Assembly (NCBI RefSeq): GCF_027409185.1
Contig: NC_084468.1
Coordinates: forward strand, 99,634,001 to 99,698,000
Direction of reading: 5' to 3'
From: Cynocephalus volans
Lineage: Eukaryota; Chordata; Mammalia; Dermoptera; Cynocephalidae
Length of the DNA: 64,000 bases
Both the position numbers and the translations under genes were made by a program. Below, one piece after another: positions 36,831 to 48,130 of the stretch. The notes under the pieces are model-generated. The model was given only the letters and a program-made list of their open reading frames with translations, did no database searches and was not told where the DNA came from. Within the stretch, counting starts at the first letter, position 1. Each line of letters begins with the position of its first letter.

Positions 36831-38269
36831 TAACTCTATGGGAAATATTGTGATATATTATCAAAAGTAGAGAATAATTTTTATGATTTAGAGAAAGCTG
36901 AGAAGAGAATATACTTGCATATTCATCAAGACAGCTGGGTTTACTAAACGTTTGTTGTATTTTTTTAAAAGGACTTTATGCATCTATTTTACAAAGCAGT
37001 TTCAGTTAAAAATAAAGAGGATTATTGAGTAAAAACTGCATTAATTGGAATGACCAGATAGATTCTCAAGGCTGCAACATGCAATTTTATGTAGGTATCA
37101 TTAGAAATAGGATATGGGCACCAATTAATAGGTATTAGATTATTTTCCCTAAAAGATTAATTTACAAACTTCTAATCTCTCTGTGATTTTGCCCTTTTAT
37201 TAGTGTCTCTTCTAAATTCTAACAGTGATTATTATTGACTCTGTCTTGAATACAGATATTGAAATATTTGGAATAGCTCAGAATTTATTATTAAAATGCC
37301 AGTATTATTAAGCAATCAGAGCTAGCAGATAAGGATATGGAATTGATATTTTATGTTCTGAAGTGTTGTAAGTAGCTTTAAGTGAGAGTGAAAAAACTAG
37401 AGAGCTAAAAAGCGTCCTTTGCCCCAAACTTATTATAGATCATGTTTCTTTCTCTATCACATGTACAATAGCATGGTTATAGCTGCCTTAATTTTATATA
37501 ATAATTATTTGTATTTAATATTCTCCCTTATGTAGAAAGGTTAGGTATTTGCTCTATCATTTTCAAGACTTTTTAATATGTTTGAAATATTCTGTAGTAA
37601 TAATAATAATAATTTTTAAAACTGGAAATAAAGAAAAATAAATATACTCTGAAAGATCTAATAGATAAAACCTACTGACAAAGCACTCCAGGGATGAAAT
37701 TCTCCCCACCCTGCCTCACTGTCAGAACATCTATATCCCAGTTACCCTATATCCCTCTTGCTGCAGGTAACAGAATTTCCTCTTTTTGGTCATCCCTGAA
37801 TATGAAAAGCAGACGATCAGTACTCTATGATAATAAAGATCATACTTTTTTTTTTTTTTTTCCAGAAAAGATATCCCCGAATTACTAGTGAAGTGAAATA
37901 TAATCATTGCACAGATTATTTCCCTCAGGAGAGAGTTCACTGGAAAGGACACCAACTGGAAACCTCCCAGTTTTTATCTCACATAGTTTCTGGCAACTCT
38001 TTTCTTTATTTTCTGCAAAATGTTTGCCCCTGGTGGTAAGTGTTGGATCCACAGCTCAATGTCTCAGCGGAGGGCAACCTCCCATTTCCTGGGTGGCATG
38101 TGGGTCAACGAGTATTTTATAATTATTAGAAATCAGGTTGGTAGAGGGATTGGTAAAGGCCTTAATTTTTCTGTGGACATTCTCTCTAATGGCTTGACAT
38201 CACAGGATTTCTTCTTGCAAGTATTGTGGAAACAATCCAGCCTACCTGGTGGTATTGAGAAAAGCTCAC
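36831..38269. other. Intronic DNA, nothing recognised
   Basis: Unique sequence. A 15-base T run near 37847-37861 splits short frames on both strands that look like chance frames. Confidence 0.5.
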
Positions 38270-38420
38270 GATATTAGAAATCAAATGTCTGGATATGAAT
38301 CCTGCTCCTTACAGGCTGTGTAACCTTGATCAAGCCACTTAACCTGAACCTTAGTCTCTTCATTTGTAAAGGAGATGTTCATAATAGCAACACACCACCT
38401 CCACAGGATTGTTGTGTTTC
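38270..38420 (+). mobile_element. MIR SINE
   Basis: GATATGAATCCTGCTCCTTA, then TGTGTAACCTTGATCAAGCC and CTTAGTCTCTTCATTTGTAA are MIR phrases in sense. Confidence 0.7.
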
Positions 38421-38914
38421 TTTTTTTGGAGGGAGGAGGTAGGATTAAATAAAATAAAATACATAAAATGTATTGTAAATTGTAACACTTCATACGAATA
38501 CTAGTTGTAAGGAATTGTTACTACATCTCCTCTTTTCTTTTGCCCTCCCTGTCCATCACCTCTTCAACTCCATGTCTTCCTCCTCCTCCTGCTTTACTGT
38601 GTGCAAGTGTTGCAACCAAATCAAAGCAAAGCAAAACATACCAATGCTTGGGACTAGTGAAGTCGTATCTTGTGTATCTTTCTCCTGGTCATCAGATTGG
38701 AATTTCCAATTGTCAAACTAAAGTTTAGCCTATGGAGTTGCTTTTTTTCCCTCTTTTACTCGACTCCTGTGTCAGTTCCTTTAAATGTCTATGGAGGAAT
38801 GCAAAAAAATAATTCACATATCTCTACAGAAAGTGATGTGCTATTTATACAGCTTTATTTTTATAAAACAAAAACTATTCTGAATGGAGACAGTCTGTAA
38901 AAAAGTAGGATAGG
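38421..38914. other. Intronic DNA, nothing recognised
   Basis: Includes a C/T-rich patch at 38525-38595 that supports two overlapping short frames by composition. Confidence 0.5.
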
Positions 38915-39298
38915 TGTTTACCATGGATTGATTGAATTGTATCCCTTAAAGTTCATATATTAGAAAGTTTATTCCCACTGTAACTGTTGAGGATAGGAAA
39001 TCCTATTATGGTAATTGAAAGGTGGGGCCTTGGAGGGGTGATTAGATTGTAGGACCATGCTGCAGTGAATAGATTAATAATTGTGGCCAGGGGCATGAAA
39101 GTCTCTCTCTCTCTCTGCTCTGCCTTTTTCTGCCATGTGAGACCCCTGCCTTGCTGTAAAGCCACCACCAAAGAAGACCCTCACTAGATATGTTCCCTGG
39201 ACTTTGGATTTCCTAGCCTCCAAAACTGTAAGCAATAAATTTCGTTTTCTTACAAATTACCGAGTTCCAGGTATTTTGTTATAAGCCACAGAGTTGAA
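38915..39298 (+). mobile_element. MaLR (MST/MLT1-like) solo LTR
   Basis: Starts TG (38915-38916), followed by GATTGAATTGTATCCC, GGTGGGGCCTTGGAGGGGTG, CTGCCATGTGAGA, GACCCTCACTAGATATGTT, a CTTTGGATTTCCTAGCCTCC phrase and AATAAATTTC near the end. These are the ordered hallmarks of MaLR LTRs in sense. A CT run sits at about 39104-39117. Similar LTRs lie at 51659 and 53979. Confidence 0.75.
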
Positions 39299-40299
39299 TC
39301 TGTAGGAACCTTTATGTTATGCTGAGTTATAATTACCTATAAACAAACACCAACTGATTTATTGCCTGAGTTAAACCTTCCTGTACTAATTTAATATAGG
39401 TATCTTGATATATTTTAGAAGTGAAGATAAACTTGTTCCCCCAAATTCCCTTTGGAATGCTTTAATATTATTAAACAATGCTTATTTCATCTATTAGAGG
39501 GAAAATTTGATGGACAAATCCCAGCTAGGGATTATTTTCTTATTCTTTATTCATATCATAACAGGTAAGTTTCCAAAATATTACACAAATATTGCATATA
39601 TAAACCTGGATAGCATTGACCACAGGTTTCTCAGCTGACTGTCCTAGGAAGCTTCCAGGAAGAACCATTCTGCAATAAAAGTTGTCCTTTACAGTGCTGC
39701 TTCTCCTAGTGCCTGTTGCCCAGTGTGCTGTACCAAGAAGAGGAATCATGTATCCTCATCTTATCCCTTGCCTGCCACCTCCTCTCAAAATTTGTTGTAA
39801 CATCCAAAACTGTCACCCCCATGTTCTTGAGCTTTTGCAATCCTGAAAATTAAAGTGTTGTTTTAGCTGTCTTTCTACTAGGATCTAAGACATAGATTCT
39901 CAAAATTGGCTTAGTGGTATTTTATAATAATATAAGTGAAAGTGCATGTAAAAGTACAATGATGAGCTAAAAATTATATGCAGAAGCAGTATTAATGTAG
40001 TTTTATGTGCCATACTCAGAAAAAAATATATTAGAATCACAAGTTAACAAAAGTAGGTCATTCATGACAAAATAGGCATGGGAATACTAAGGAAATAATA
40101 AGCGATTTTACTTTCTAAAGGAGAATTATGTTATTTCCCTTTGTAGTTTACCAATATATTATTAGTGTTCAATATGATATACTTACGAATAACTCTGTAA
40201 TTCTATTACATATCCTTTTCGTTAGTTTTATTTTACTTTGAAATTATTATCCTATAAAACATGCAGCTGAGTACTAGAATGGCAAATTCAATTCAAAAG
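39299..40299. other. Intronic DNA, nothing recognised
   Basis: No nameable repeat; short frames only. Confidence 0.5.
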
Positions 40300-40445
40300 G
40301 ATTTCTGTGCCTCAGTTTCCTTATTTACATAAAATCGGGGTAATAATAGCAACATTCTCATTCATTTACCATGAGGATTAAGTAAGTTTGTATATGTGTA
40401 GTACTTAAAACAGTGCCTAGCACATAGAAACTAAACATAAAAGAT
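40300..40445 (+). mobile_element. MIR SINE 3' half
   Basis: TGTGCCTCAGTTTCCTTATT, then GGGGTAATAATAGCAAC, ATGAGGATTAAGTAAG and AGTGCCTAGCACATAG, in the order of a MIR in sense. Confidence 0.75.
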
Positions 40446-41604
40446 AACAGAGTTCAATAGGGTTATTAGAATTTTGCCAGACTTAGCACATTTTCCAACC
40501 TATCGGTTGTTACCTGTTCTTATCTAACAGTAACAAGTAAGAATCTCTAAGAAGCCACCACTTGCCAACTTTTGGTGCAGTATCAAAAAAGAGTATTCAC
40601 AAGTATCTGAAAACGTGACTCAAATACATCTCCCTTTTCCAACTACATATACCTTTATGAGGCTGAAGTTTCTTCATATACTTCAACAGAAAAAACAAAG
40701 AGCAATGAGAAATCCAGTTATCTTCTATTAAGGTAGACGTTAAAGAGATTAACAAAAATGACAAATAATGCTACTCTTCTCACTATTCATTTTTTATTTC
40801 GTAGAATATTTTTAAATTAATAAAATATCTTATTTATATTAACATGTAATCGGTTTGTCATTATTTTTAAATAAATATTTTTGGAAGTTCTCAATCTCAG
40901 TTTTTATTATGGTAAAAACCAATAGATGTAACTCATATAAGCAAAAGCTCCTTGGGCTCTTCAGTGATTTGTAAGAGTGCAAAAGAGTCCCCCGAGGCCG
41001 AAAAGTTTGAAAACCGCTGATGTCTTAAATTCTTCTAAATTCTTCTACGGTTAAAATTTTCTGAATAGATACATCAATCAATTACAATATGCCAAACATT
41101 CTTCCTTTAAATTAAAAAAAATCTCGCATTACCAAAGCTAAATAACAAATGATTTTGTAAAACAGTATTTTGTCATAATAAGAACATAAGATTTGAAGTA
41201 GAAATTCTAATACTGAATCCATTACTTACTCTGGATGCAAAAATTATTTTTTAAAGCCAAAACAGTATGCCGGTTCTAGCAAAAATCATGTCAGTGTTGA
41301 AAATTTTCTAGAAATCTTCCTTCAATTCTAGAGTAGTTGGCTTTAGTTTTTAAAAAAAGTTAAAAATAAGGACCATTTTTCATATCTGGGTTGCACTGAA
41401 ACTGAGAGATGTATAGTCCTAGACTAGAAGATGAGATTCAGCTGAAATCTAAGGCTCAGCTGCAGAAAGAGGTGACCATGAGATTGTGAACCCCTCGTAA
41501 TTAAAAGAAATCCTTGAGAGACTACTGGACTTCTAGGAGCTGAAATCAATTTTATATAAATGAAATCTTAAAGGAAAGGGTATATCCAGGTGACAACAAA
41601 GTTA
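40446..41604. other. Intronic DNA, mostly unrecognised
   Basis: A phrase near 41000-41022 (AAAGTTTGAAAACCGCTG) resembles the terminus of hAT-type DNA transposons, but no matching second end is clear. Confidence 0.4.
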
Positions 41605-41735
41605 CAGGCATAGCCTTAGGTAAGTCACTTCTCCATGTGTCCACATCTGCTTCTGCAAATGAGTTAAGGTACAGGAAGTGTCTGTGTCAACTAGAATGTG
41701 CTAAACAAATGGTTATTGTTGATGTCGTTAAGGTA
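41605..41735 (+). mobile_element. MIR SINE fragment
   Basis: CTTAGGTAAGTCACTTCTCC, then TCTGCTTCTGCAAATGAG and GAATGTGCTAAACAAATGG follow the MIR 3' order in sense, with decay. Confidence 0.5.
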
Positions 41736-42374
41736 ACCTAGGGAGCCCTAGAGCTGTAGTCAGATCATGTGGCTTTCAGATCATGCTCCATTATTTGGCT
41801 CCTTCACTCACCCTTTCTACACTCAACTTTCCCCGTCTGTATGAGGTAGGAGGGACGTGCATAGTGGGTGTGGGCTTTGGGAAGGGGCCATGCATGAGGT
41901 GGGGAGCCAGAGAATTGGCAGAAACCGTTGCTGTAAAACATAACCCTACATTTCCAGAAAAGCACTGGAAATCTTACGGAGAAAGGAGAAGAGCAGAGAG
42001 GTTCATTACTCAGCGTGACAAGAGGAGGAACCTGAAAGATGGGAGGTGCAGGAGCGCAGCCTGAGAAAGGCAAAGAAATGATGGCTGTCAAAACAGTTCT
42101 ACATCTAACAGGAATCGTGCTCTGTAAAGCAATATGGTAAAGTTTTATTGAAGATTTCTAGTAGGAACTAGAAACAGGCTGCTTCTCTAGAAGCGAAGCA
42201 CTTCCTTCTTTACTTCTGTGTATTGCGCACAGTGCTCCATATCCCTTCGAATGTCAACAAAAGAGAAGGCAGTTTCATATTCCTTTTTATGTTTGTTGGA
42301 GTAGAACCCTATAGCCAGAAGCTAGCTTCTGAGAGAAAAATTAAAAGCACCATTCTGCCAAAGATCTTAATTAT
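41736..42374. other. Intronic DNA, nothing firm
   Basis: A weak L2-like phrase lies near 41760-41815. Overlapping frames at 41783-42091 on both strands are unrecognised. Confidence 0.4.
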
Positions 42375-42388
42375 TCTCCAGCTCTTTT
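42375..42388. repeat. SINE target-site duplication, 3' copy
   Basis: TCTCCAGCTCTTTT here is repeated exactly at 42500-42513, flanking the tRNA-derived SINE. Confidence 0.85.
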
Positions 42389-42499
42389 GTTGTTGTTGTT
42401 GTTGTTGTTTCTTTTGCAGCTGGCCGGTAGGGGAATCTGAACCCTTGACTTTGGTGTTATCAGCACCACACTCTCCCAAGTGAGCTAACCAGCCAGCCC
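42389..42499 (-). mobile_element. tRNA-Ile-derived SINE with (AAC)n tail
   Basis: About 111 bp. On the minus strand it starts GGGCTGGCTGGTTAGCTCAC, continues through GTGGTGCTGATAACACC and CAAGGGTTCAGATTCCCC, and ends CCGGCCAGCTGC before AAAAGAAAC and an AAC repeat (plus-strand GTT run 42389-42409). The polymerase III A box lies at 42476-42488 and the B box at 42432-42443. The body resembles tRNA-Ile over most of its length. A 14-bp target duplication flanks it. On its sense strand the duplication begins AAAAGAG after GTT, fitting TT|AAAA cutting by L1 endonuclease. It is not a tRNA gene: the acceptor stem does not pair properly and the B box has an extra base. It resembles colugo SINEs, which I cannot verify here. 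Confidence 0.9.
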
Positions 42500-42513
42500 T
42501 CTCCAGCTCTTTT
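42500..42513. repeat. SINE target-site duplication, 5' copy
   Basis: Exact match to 42375-42388. The first base could belong to the SINE instead. Confidence 0.85.
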
Positions 42514-43074
42514 TAACAAGAGAGTTTCAGTGAGGTTAAAAAGAATTCCACAAAATATTCACGTTTGCATGAATGTTTGGTTACCATAAAATATCCTCTA
42601 GAAAATCATTCAGAAGCTATTAGGTGCACATGAGCGGATTTAAAACACACATTCATAAAACATAGCAGTAAACATCAAAATTATCCAGGATCACTTTGCA
42701 GCATTCTTATTCACTGTGGACTATTCATACATTTGCGGAAACAAATCTGAATAACTATTAGTGATACATCTGAAGAAACATACTAGTCAACATGGGAAAA
42801 CTCTTCAAAAAACTAACAATGTCTCTTCTATAAAACAAGGAGTCTGTAATTAGGGAGTTTCTGGAGTTTTTTTGGTTCTAACACTCTATAAACCAATAAT
42901 TTTTATTAGCATTTAAAAGCTGGAAGATGAACTGAATTTTCTTGAAATGAAAACTTTGTTTAAAAATATAAATCATAAAGAATCCAGAGGGTTGTATGTC
43001 TCTTTGGAGGCCGATTAGAGAAATGTGGAACATGCTTAGCATCAAAGTTCAGATCAAATGAAAGTCAATGAAGG
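42514..43074. other. Intronic DNA, nothing recognised
   Basis: Unique AT-rich sequence, no notable frame. Confidence 0.5.
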
Positions 43075-43240
43075 GACATAAGTTATGAGCACTGACTGTT
43101 TTGAGTGTCTACTATCAGAAAGTCAATCTGGAAAACATTTTATGTATATCATCACATCTTAGAGTAAGAATAAAGTTTAAGAATTTTTAAATAGCAGTGC
43201 AGCTCAGGAAATTACAAATGTCACATTCATATTCTTGAAC
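43075..43240 (-). mobile_element. MIR SINE fragment
   Basis: GAGTGTCTACTATCAGAAAG, TTTATGTATATCATCACATC and GCAGTGCAGCTCAGGAAAT follow the reverse-complement order of the MIR 3' half. Confidence 0.45.
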
Positions 43241-45115
43241 TATTTAATATGAGCCATTAACAAATTTTAGAAAGCATTAAAGATCAGTGTCACTAATAAT
43301 GACACACTGGAGCGGTAAAACTGGGCTTACTACGTGACATGGAATAGTTGGACTGTATAGATATTGTATGGAGTTGATTTAGAGTCACCAGACAAAGGAA
43401 GATTAGAATATTATTTCATATTCTCGAAAATATACGTATATATACTTGTGTATAAATACACGCAGGTGCATACACATACACACTCAACAGAAAAAAATCT
43501 CGTTGACATAAGTGCTTTGCATCCTCCGTAAACTGTGCTGAGTATTACTCATTCCAGAAATGGAAGGAAGAGTGAAAAAGAGCAGGGCTGCTAGGAGACT
43601 GGGGGAAGGGATGGTGGTAAAGGCCTTAGTTAAGGTTCTTTTAGTTTATACGCACTCCTTTTATTATTATCTTGGATGATAGCCTCTCTGTTTAATATTT
43701 ACTGAGAAGGGGCAAGGGACTCTCAGCGTTATTCACCTGAAACTATAAGATTTGTTCAATATGCCAGGACTGTAGCTTTTAACCAAGAGGCGGAGGGCTC
43801 CAGACACCACAAAGATGATTAAACAGGCTTGTTATGGGAGAATTTTGTTCACCTAGGCTGTAAATGAAACCACCAGCTTGTGAGTATTAACCCATTACTC
43901 TAGGAATAATCTTCCCAGCATGTGTTAATTAAACACGTCATATAGCAAAGCTTCTCTTCTTAGTTAGAAATGTACAGGCAGTTTGAGTCCAGCTTTCTCT
44001 TTTGCAAACTACTAAAATAAAGGCTGCACCCAGCGGTTTCTACTCCAAATACAACAAAAAATTTCATCTTTCACAACAGCTACATGTAGACATCCTGGTA
44101 TATAACAACCAGGAATGGAGCACCTTGGTGAAAACTTCAGGTAGACAAGGGTTCTACACAAATGGGCAAATACCAATAAATTCTAAATTAAGTTATGGCC
44201 ATCATGTTTGAAAAACATGGACAGGGCAGCTTTTTTTTTTTTTTCTTTCTTTGTGATTCATCTTCCCATTCAAACTTGAAAGACAGCAACATTGACATCA
44301 TTTGTGAGGAAAGTACAGTAATGTCTACTACAGAAAATAACATTTTAAAAATGCAAAAATATCTGTCTCTCATTCTCTTCTCAAGGACTACCCTCTAAGT
44401 AAAACCTCATGCCTCAGTCAAAAATATGTTAGTAAAGTACTGAGTTGAAATTCTTGATGTGAAATTATGAACCAGCCCAAGTCAAATACTGTTATTCAAT
44501 TTTAAATAGTTTCAATTACTAAGAGTTTGTAATAAATGAAGAAATGTAATTTTACACTTAAATTTCATATTTGAAATGAAAAGAGGAGGATTATTAACAA
44601 ATATTCTAATTGTTCTTTCATGATTAGCTACTGTTCCACATTTAATTATGGCATGTGTAACATAATATCTTCCCATCAGCTCTATTGCTATGATTCTTTT
44701 TTATTTTTTCAAATATACTAGACACAGTTCTGTAGTTATTTGATGGAGGTAACAGTAGATTCAGTTTTGACCAATCACTGTTATATTTTCACTATGGGGA
44801 AAATTATAATATTCACAGTAGTCTTTATACTTTTACTCTATAATGTAGAGAAAACAAGAAAGTACTATTTGATAGTAATTAGATATTATCAAATTATGCT
44901 ACAGAGTTTTAGAATTAAGCATGGAGTTTCAGAATACCATGAAACAATGTAACATTAATTTAGAATGCTTTAGCCTTTGATTTATTAAACATGGCAGTTT
45001 TGTTTGATATATAAAAGCAATTTGCTTTAGTACTAGTCGAATTCCTTTCCAGTGTACTCCATGGAACAGTGTGATTTGTTGTTCTGCATACAAAAATGTC
45101 AGATGAGCTACGTAA
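43241..45115. other. Long stretch without recognisable repeats
   Basis: About 1.9 kb of intron with no repeat I can name except short simple runs (TA/CA-rich 43430-43490; a T run near 44231-44244). Frames at 44002-44211 and 44740-44952 are unrecognised. The part at 43690-43970 includes a TTAATTAA core near 43926. Confidence 0.45.
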
Positions 45116-45538
45116 TGGTTAATTTTACATGTCAGCTTGGCTAGGTTGCAGTGCCCAGATATTTGGTCAAACATTATTCTAGATGTTTCTGGGAAAGTAT
45201 TTTTTTTTTAGATGAGATTAACATTTAAATCAGTTGACTCTGAGTAAAGCAGATTACACTCCGTAATGTGGGTGGATCTCAATGAATCAGTTGAAGGCTT
45301 TAATGGAAAAAGACTGGTCTCTCCTGAGGAAGAGGAAATTCTGTCAGCAGATTGCTTTTGGACTTGGACTGCAGCATCAATTCGTCCTTCCCTAGATCTC
45401 CAGCCTGCTGGGTAACCCTGCAGATTTTGGACTTGCTAGCCCCACAGTCACATGAGCCAAATCCTTATAATAAACTTTTTACTCTCTCTATATATACGTC
45501 CTGTTGGTTCTGTTTCTCTAGAGAACTCTGACTAATAT
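45116..45538 (-). mobile_element. ERVL-type (MLT2-like) solo LTR
   Basis: The plus strand begins TGGTTAATTTTACATGTCAG and ends TCTCTAGAGAACTCTGACTA, the reverse complement of the MLT2-like start. Internal phrases GTGGGTGGATCTCAATGAAT and TTGGACTTGGACTGCAG fit. No internal retroviral sequence adjoins. Confidence 0.75.
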
Positions 45539-45994
45539 GAAGCTATTACTTGGAATAATAAATGATGCCTTTAAAAGCTTCTTAGAAATATATTATTCTT
45601 GAATGGCACTGATATTCCTTGAACCTTTAGGAAATAAAAAATAAAGAAGCTAAATTTGAAGAAAATCTATCTTAAATCTTCAGTCTTATGGAGATTAGTA
45701 TAAACTGATTTCTACTTATTCTTTGAAAGTGAAATATTAGAACAAAAATTAAGAAGGAGGTAAAAGTTTTATTTGAGAATGAAAGTTGTGATAAATTCCT
45801 CTATTAACACTAGATTCTCTCTATTGTTTGATAAAACGATAAACAGGAAAGTTTTTGTTCTGTGGCTCCTTTTCAATTTTTTTCAGTAAAACAAAAAGAA
45901 TACCTAGATTTAGCTAGCTGAAGAATTAACACATTGTCAGTGGTGTGTGCCTTGCCAATATCCTGTTTACATTGCCCTTCTTTCTCTATAATTA
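45539..45994. other. Intronic DNA, nothing recognised
   Basis: Unique AT-rich sequence. Confidence 0.5.
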
Positions 45995-46425
45995 AAAGTA
46001 GGTGGTAGAATACAGTGATTTAGAATTGGGCTCTAGAACTGTGCTATTCAACTCCATATCCACTAGCTACTAGCAGCTATTTATATTAAAGGTAATAAAA
46101 TAAAATTAGAATTCAGTTCCTCAGTTACATTAGCCACATTTCAAGTGTTCAATGACTACATGTGGCTACTGGCTACTCTACTGAATAGCACAGATATAGA
46201 ATACATTTCTATAACTAAATAAAAGTACTATTGGACCATGCTTCTCTAATGTAAAACTGCATAGTTCAAATTTTAGTTTCACGGCTTATTACCAATATGA
46301 ACTTGACCTTTCTGTGCTTTAGTTTTAACATATGAAATATAAAATAATAGTAGAACCTACTACCTTGGGTTGTTTTGAGAATTAAATATTATAATGTATG
46401 TAGAGCACTTGACATCTTGTATCCA
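45995..46425 (+). mobile_element. MIR SINE split by a DNA transposon
   Basis: The left piece is 45995-46038 (GGTAGAATACAGTGATTTAG). The right piece is 46244-46425 (TTTCACGGCTTATTACCAAT, then TGAACTTGACC, ACTACCTTGGGTTGTTTTGA, GTAGAGCACTTGACA). Together they give a MIR in sense interrupted by the hAT element at 46039-46243. Confidence 0.6.
46039..46243 (-). mobile_element. Non-autonomous hAT-type DNA transposon (MER-like)
   Basis: Near-palindromic ends CTGTGCTATTCAA and TATTGGACCATGC, with internal GCCACATTTCAAGTGTTCAA and ACATGTGGCTACTGGCTACT, which recur in a widespread hAT-Charlie MITE. The flanking octamers CTCTAGAA (46031-46038) and CTCTAATG (46244-46251) share five of eight bases, consistent with a decayed 8-bp duplication. 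No transposase is encoded. The subfamily name is uncertain. Confidence 0.7.
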
Positions 46426-46929
46426 TTCAACAATTATTAACTTTTACTGTTAATAACATTACCATAGTTTCCAATTCTAAAACAGACATTTTTAATAACT
46501 TAATTCTAAAATTGTGAAATGTCTTACAATTGACATAAATTTAGTGAGGTTTTATTTAAGGTATTGGGTTTTCTGCTTTTAGTGGCATCTTATAATTAGT
46601 AGAATGTGAAATATTATATTCCCAGAGCAATGCATATGTCTCAAATTTACATATCAAAGTGATATAAAATCCTAAAAGCACTATAAGAAGGAAATTAGGT
46701 AGGAACATTGAGACGAATAGTTTTCAACAAAGATAAATGCTTTTATTTTATGTCATCACTATAAAAATTCAAATTTATGTTCCTATCCTTCATATTATAA
46801 AGCCTTACCAGCAGACATTCACTTTTGTCTGTTTAAAGGCAGAAACAAAGACCATAGCTCTTTAGTCTTCTTTCGTTTTATAATTAGCTGCCTCCCTCTC
46901 TTCCTTCCTTCCTCCCCCAGCAATGTGCT
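46426..46929. other. Intronic DNA, nothing recognised
   Basis: AT-rich, with a C/T-rich patch at about 46890-46918. Confidence 0.5.
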
Positions 46930-48130
46930 GCTGAAACACAGGTGAACAAGACACAGTACCTTATCTCAAGGACAAATAATAAAGGACAAGGTAGATGTCC
47001 ATGTAATTTCAATTCAGTGTGTCAAGTGCTTAAATAAGGTGATGACGGGGTGATAAAAAGACCCAAATGTTCGCAGTTCGGTGAAGTTCAAGGAAATATT
47101 CTCCAAGGAAATATTTAAGCTGAGACCTAAATGTAGAACACAAAGGTAAAGAATGGTGGGAAAGAACTTTCCAAGCAGAGGCTAAATGATGTGAACAGGC
47201 ATATTTAAGTAGTTAAATATGGTAGGCAAGAGCCAAGGTTGGGAATATTGGGAGAAGGGTCTTGTGTAAAAGACTAGGTAAAACTAACCATGTGGTATGT
47301 CTGCTGATATGACTTTGCCAATGGAACTCAACAGTTTTCAAATTGTTTTAATTTTCTCTTTCTTTGGTTCCCTTTTCTTTAATTGAGAGACAATTTATTA
47401 CACATAGTTGTGGGGTACAAAGTTGATTATCAATAGTTGTGTACAATGTGTGGTGGTCAAATTGGAATAGTTAACTTATCCATCATTACAATACCTAACT
47501 TCTTTGTGTTGGTTAACCCATTTCTGATTAATTTCTGAGTAGCCCCCCTACCTCTCCCCCTTGCCTTTTTCCACCTCTAGTAACCACAGTTCTGTTCTCA
47601 CCTTCTAAAAGTTCAACATATTATTGTGATTGTTGTTTCTCTCTCTCTCTCTCTCTCTATTGTTTATTTATTTGTGAATTCAGCTCCCCCTTATGAGTGA
47701 GAACATGTGGTATTTCTCTTTCTGTGCCCGGGTTATTTCACTTAGTATAATTTTCTCCAAGCTCATCCATGTTGCTGTGAGTGTTAGATTTCATTCTTTT
47801 TATGGCTGGGTAGTATTCCATTGTGTATATACCACATTTTCCTTATCCAGTCATCCCCTGATGGACATTTAGGTTGGTTCCATAGCCCGGCTATTGTAAC
47901 CAGAGCTTCAATAAACATGGGAGTGCATTACAAGGAGACAGTATCTTTGCTAAGGAATGGGGAACCATAAAGTTTCCAAAAAATGGGATGTGGGGAGAGA
48001 CAGGCCTAGAGCCTTGGTTCTGTCCACGAAAGGCAGGACGAGGCAATGAAGTAGACTATGAGGGTACCATGCAACAGGGCAACTGGAGCCAAGTAATGAG
48101 GGAGGAAAGGGCTGAGACAGGTCAGAGTTC
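46930..48130 (-). mobile_element. L2 LINE relic split by an L1
   Basis: Plus-strand 46930-47270 reads like the reverse complement of L2: GTGTCAAGTGCTTAAATAAG, AAGCTGAGACCTAAATGTAG, GAACTTTCCAAGCAGAGG. Text continuing the theme follows at 47945-48130 after the L1 fragment (47345-47930). Weak matches; borders approximate. Confidence 0.4.
47345..47930 (-). mobile_element. 5'-truncated L1 (ORF2 end plus 3' UTR)
   Basis: Plus-strand text matches the reverse complement of the L1 3' region: TTATGAGTGAGAACATGTGG, TATTTCTCTTTCTGTG, TAGTATTCCATTGTGTATAT, GATGGACATTTAGGTTGG, ending AATAAACATGGGAGTGCA. The same phrases occur in the full-length L1 (8371-8620) and at 55200-56530. A CT run lies at about 47639-47658. 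It is about 0.6 kb, and the sequence switches abruptly after 47930, as expected for 5' truncation. No clear target duplication found. Confidence 0.85.

Noticed and set aside
40960..41024. hAT-type transposon
   Set aside because: Only one terminus-like phrase is visible; no second end or duplication.
42419..42499. A tRNA-Ile gene
   Set aside because: The cloverleaf is degraded, the B box has an extra base, and the body is followed by an AAC tail and flanked by target duplications, so it is a SINE.
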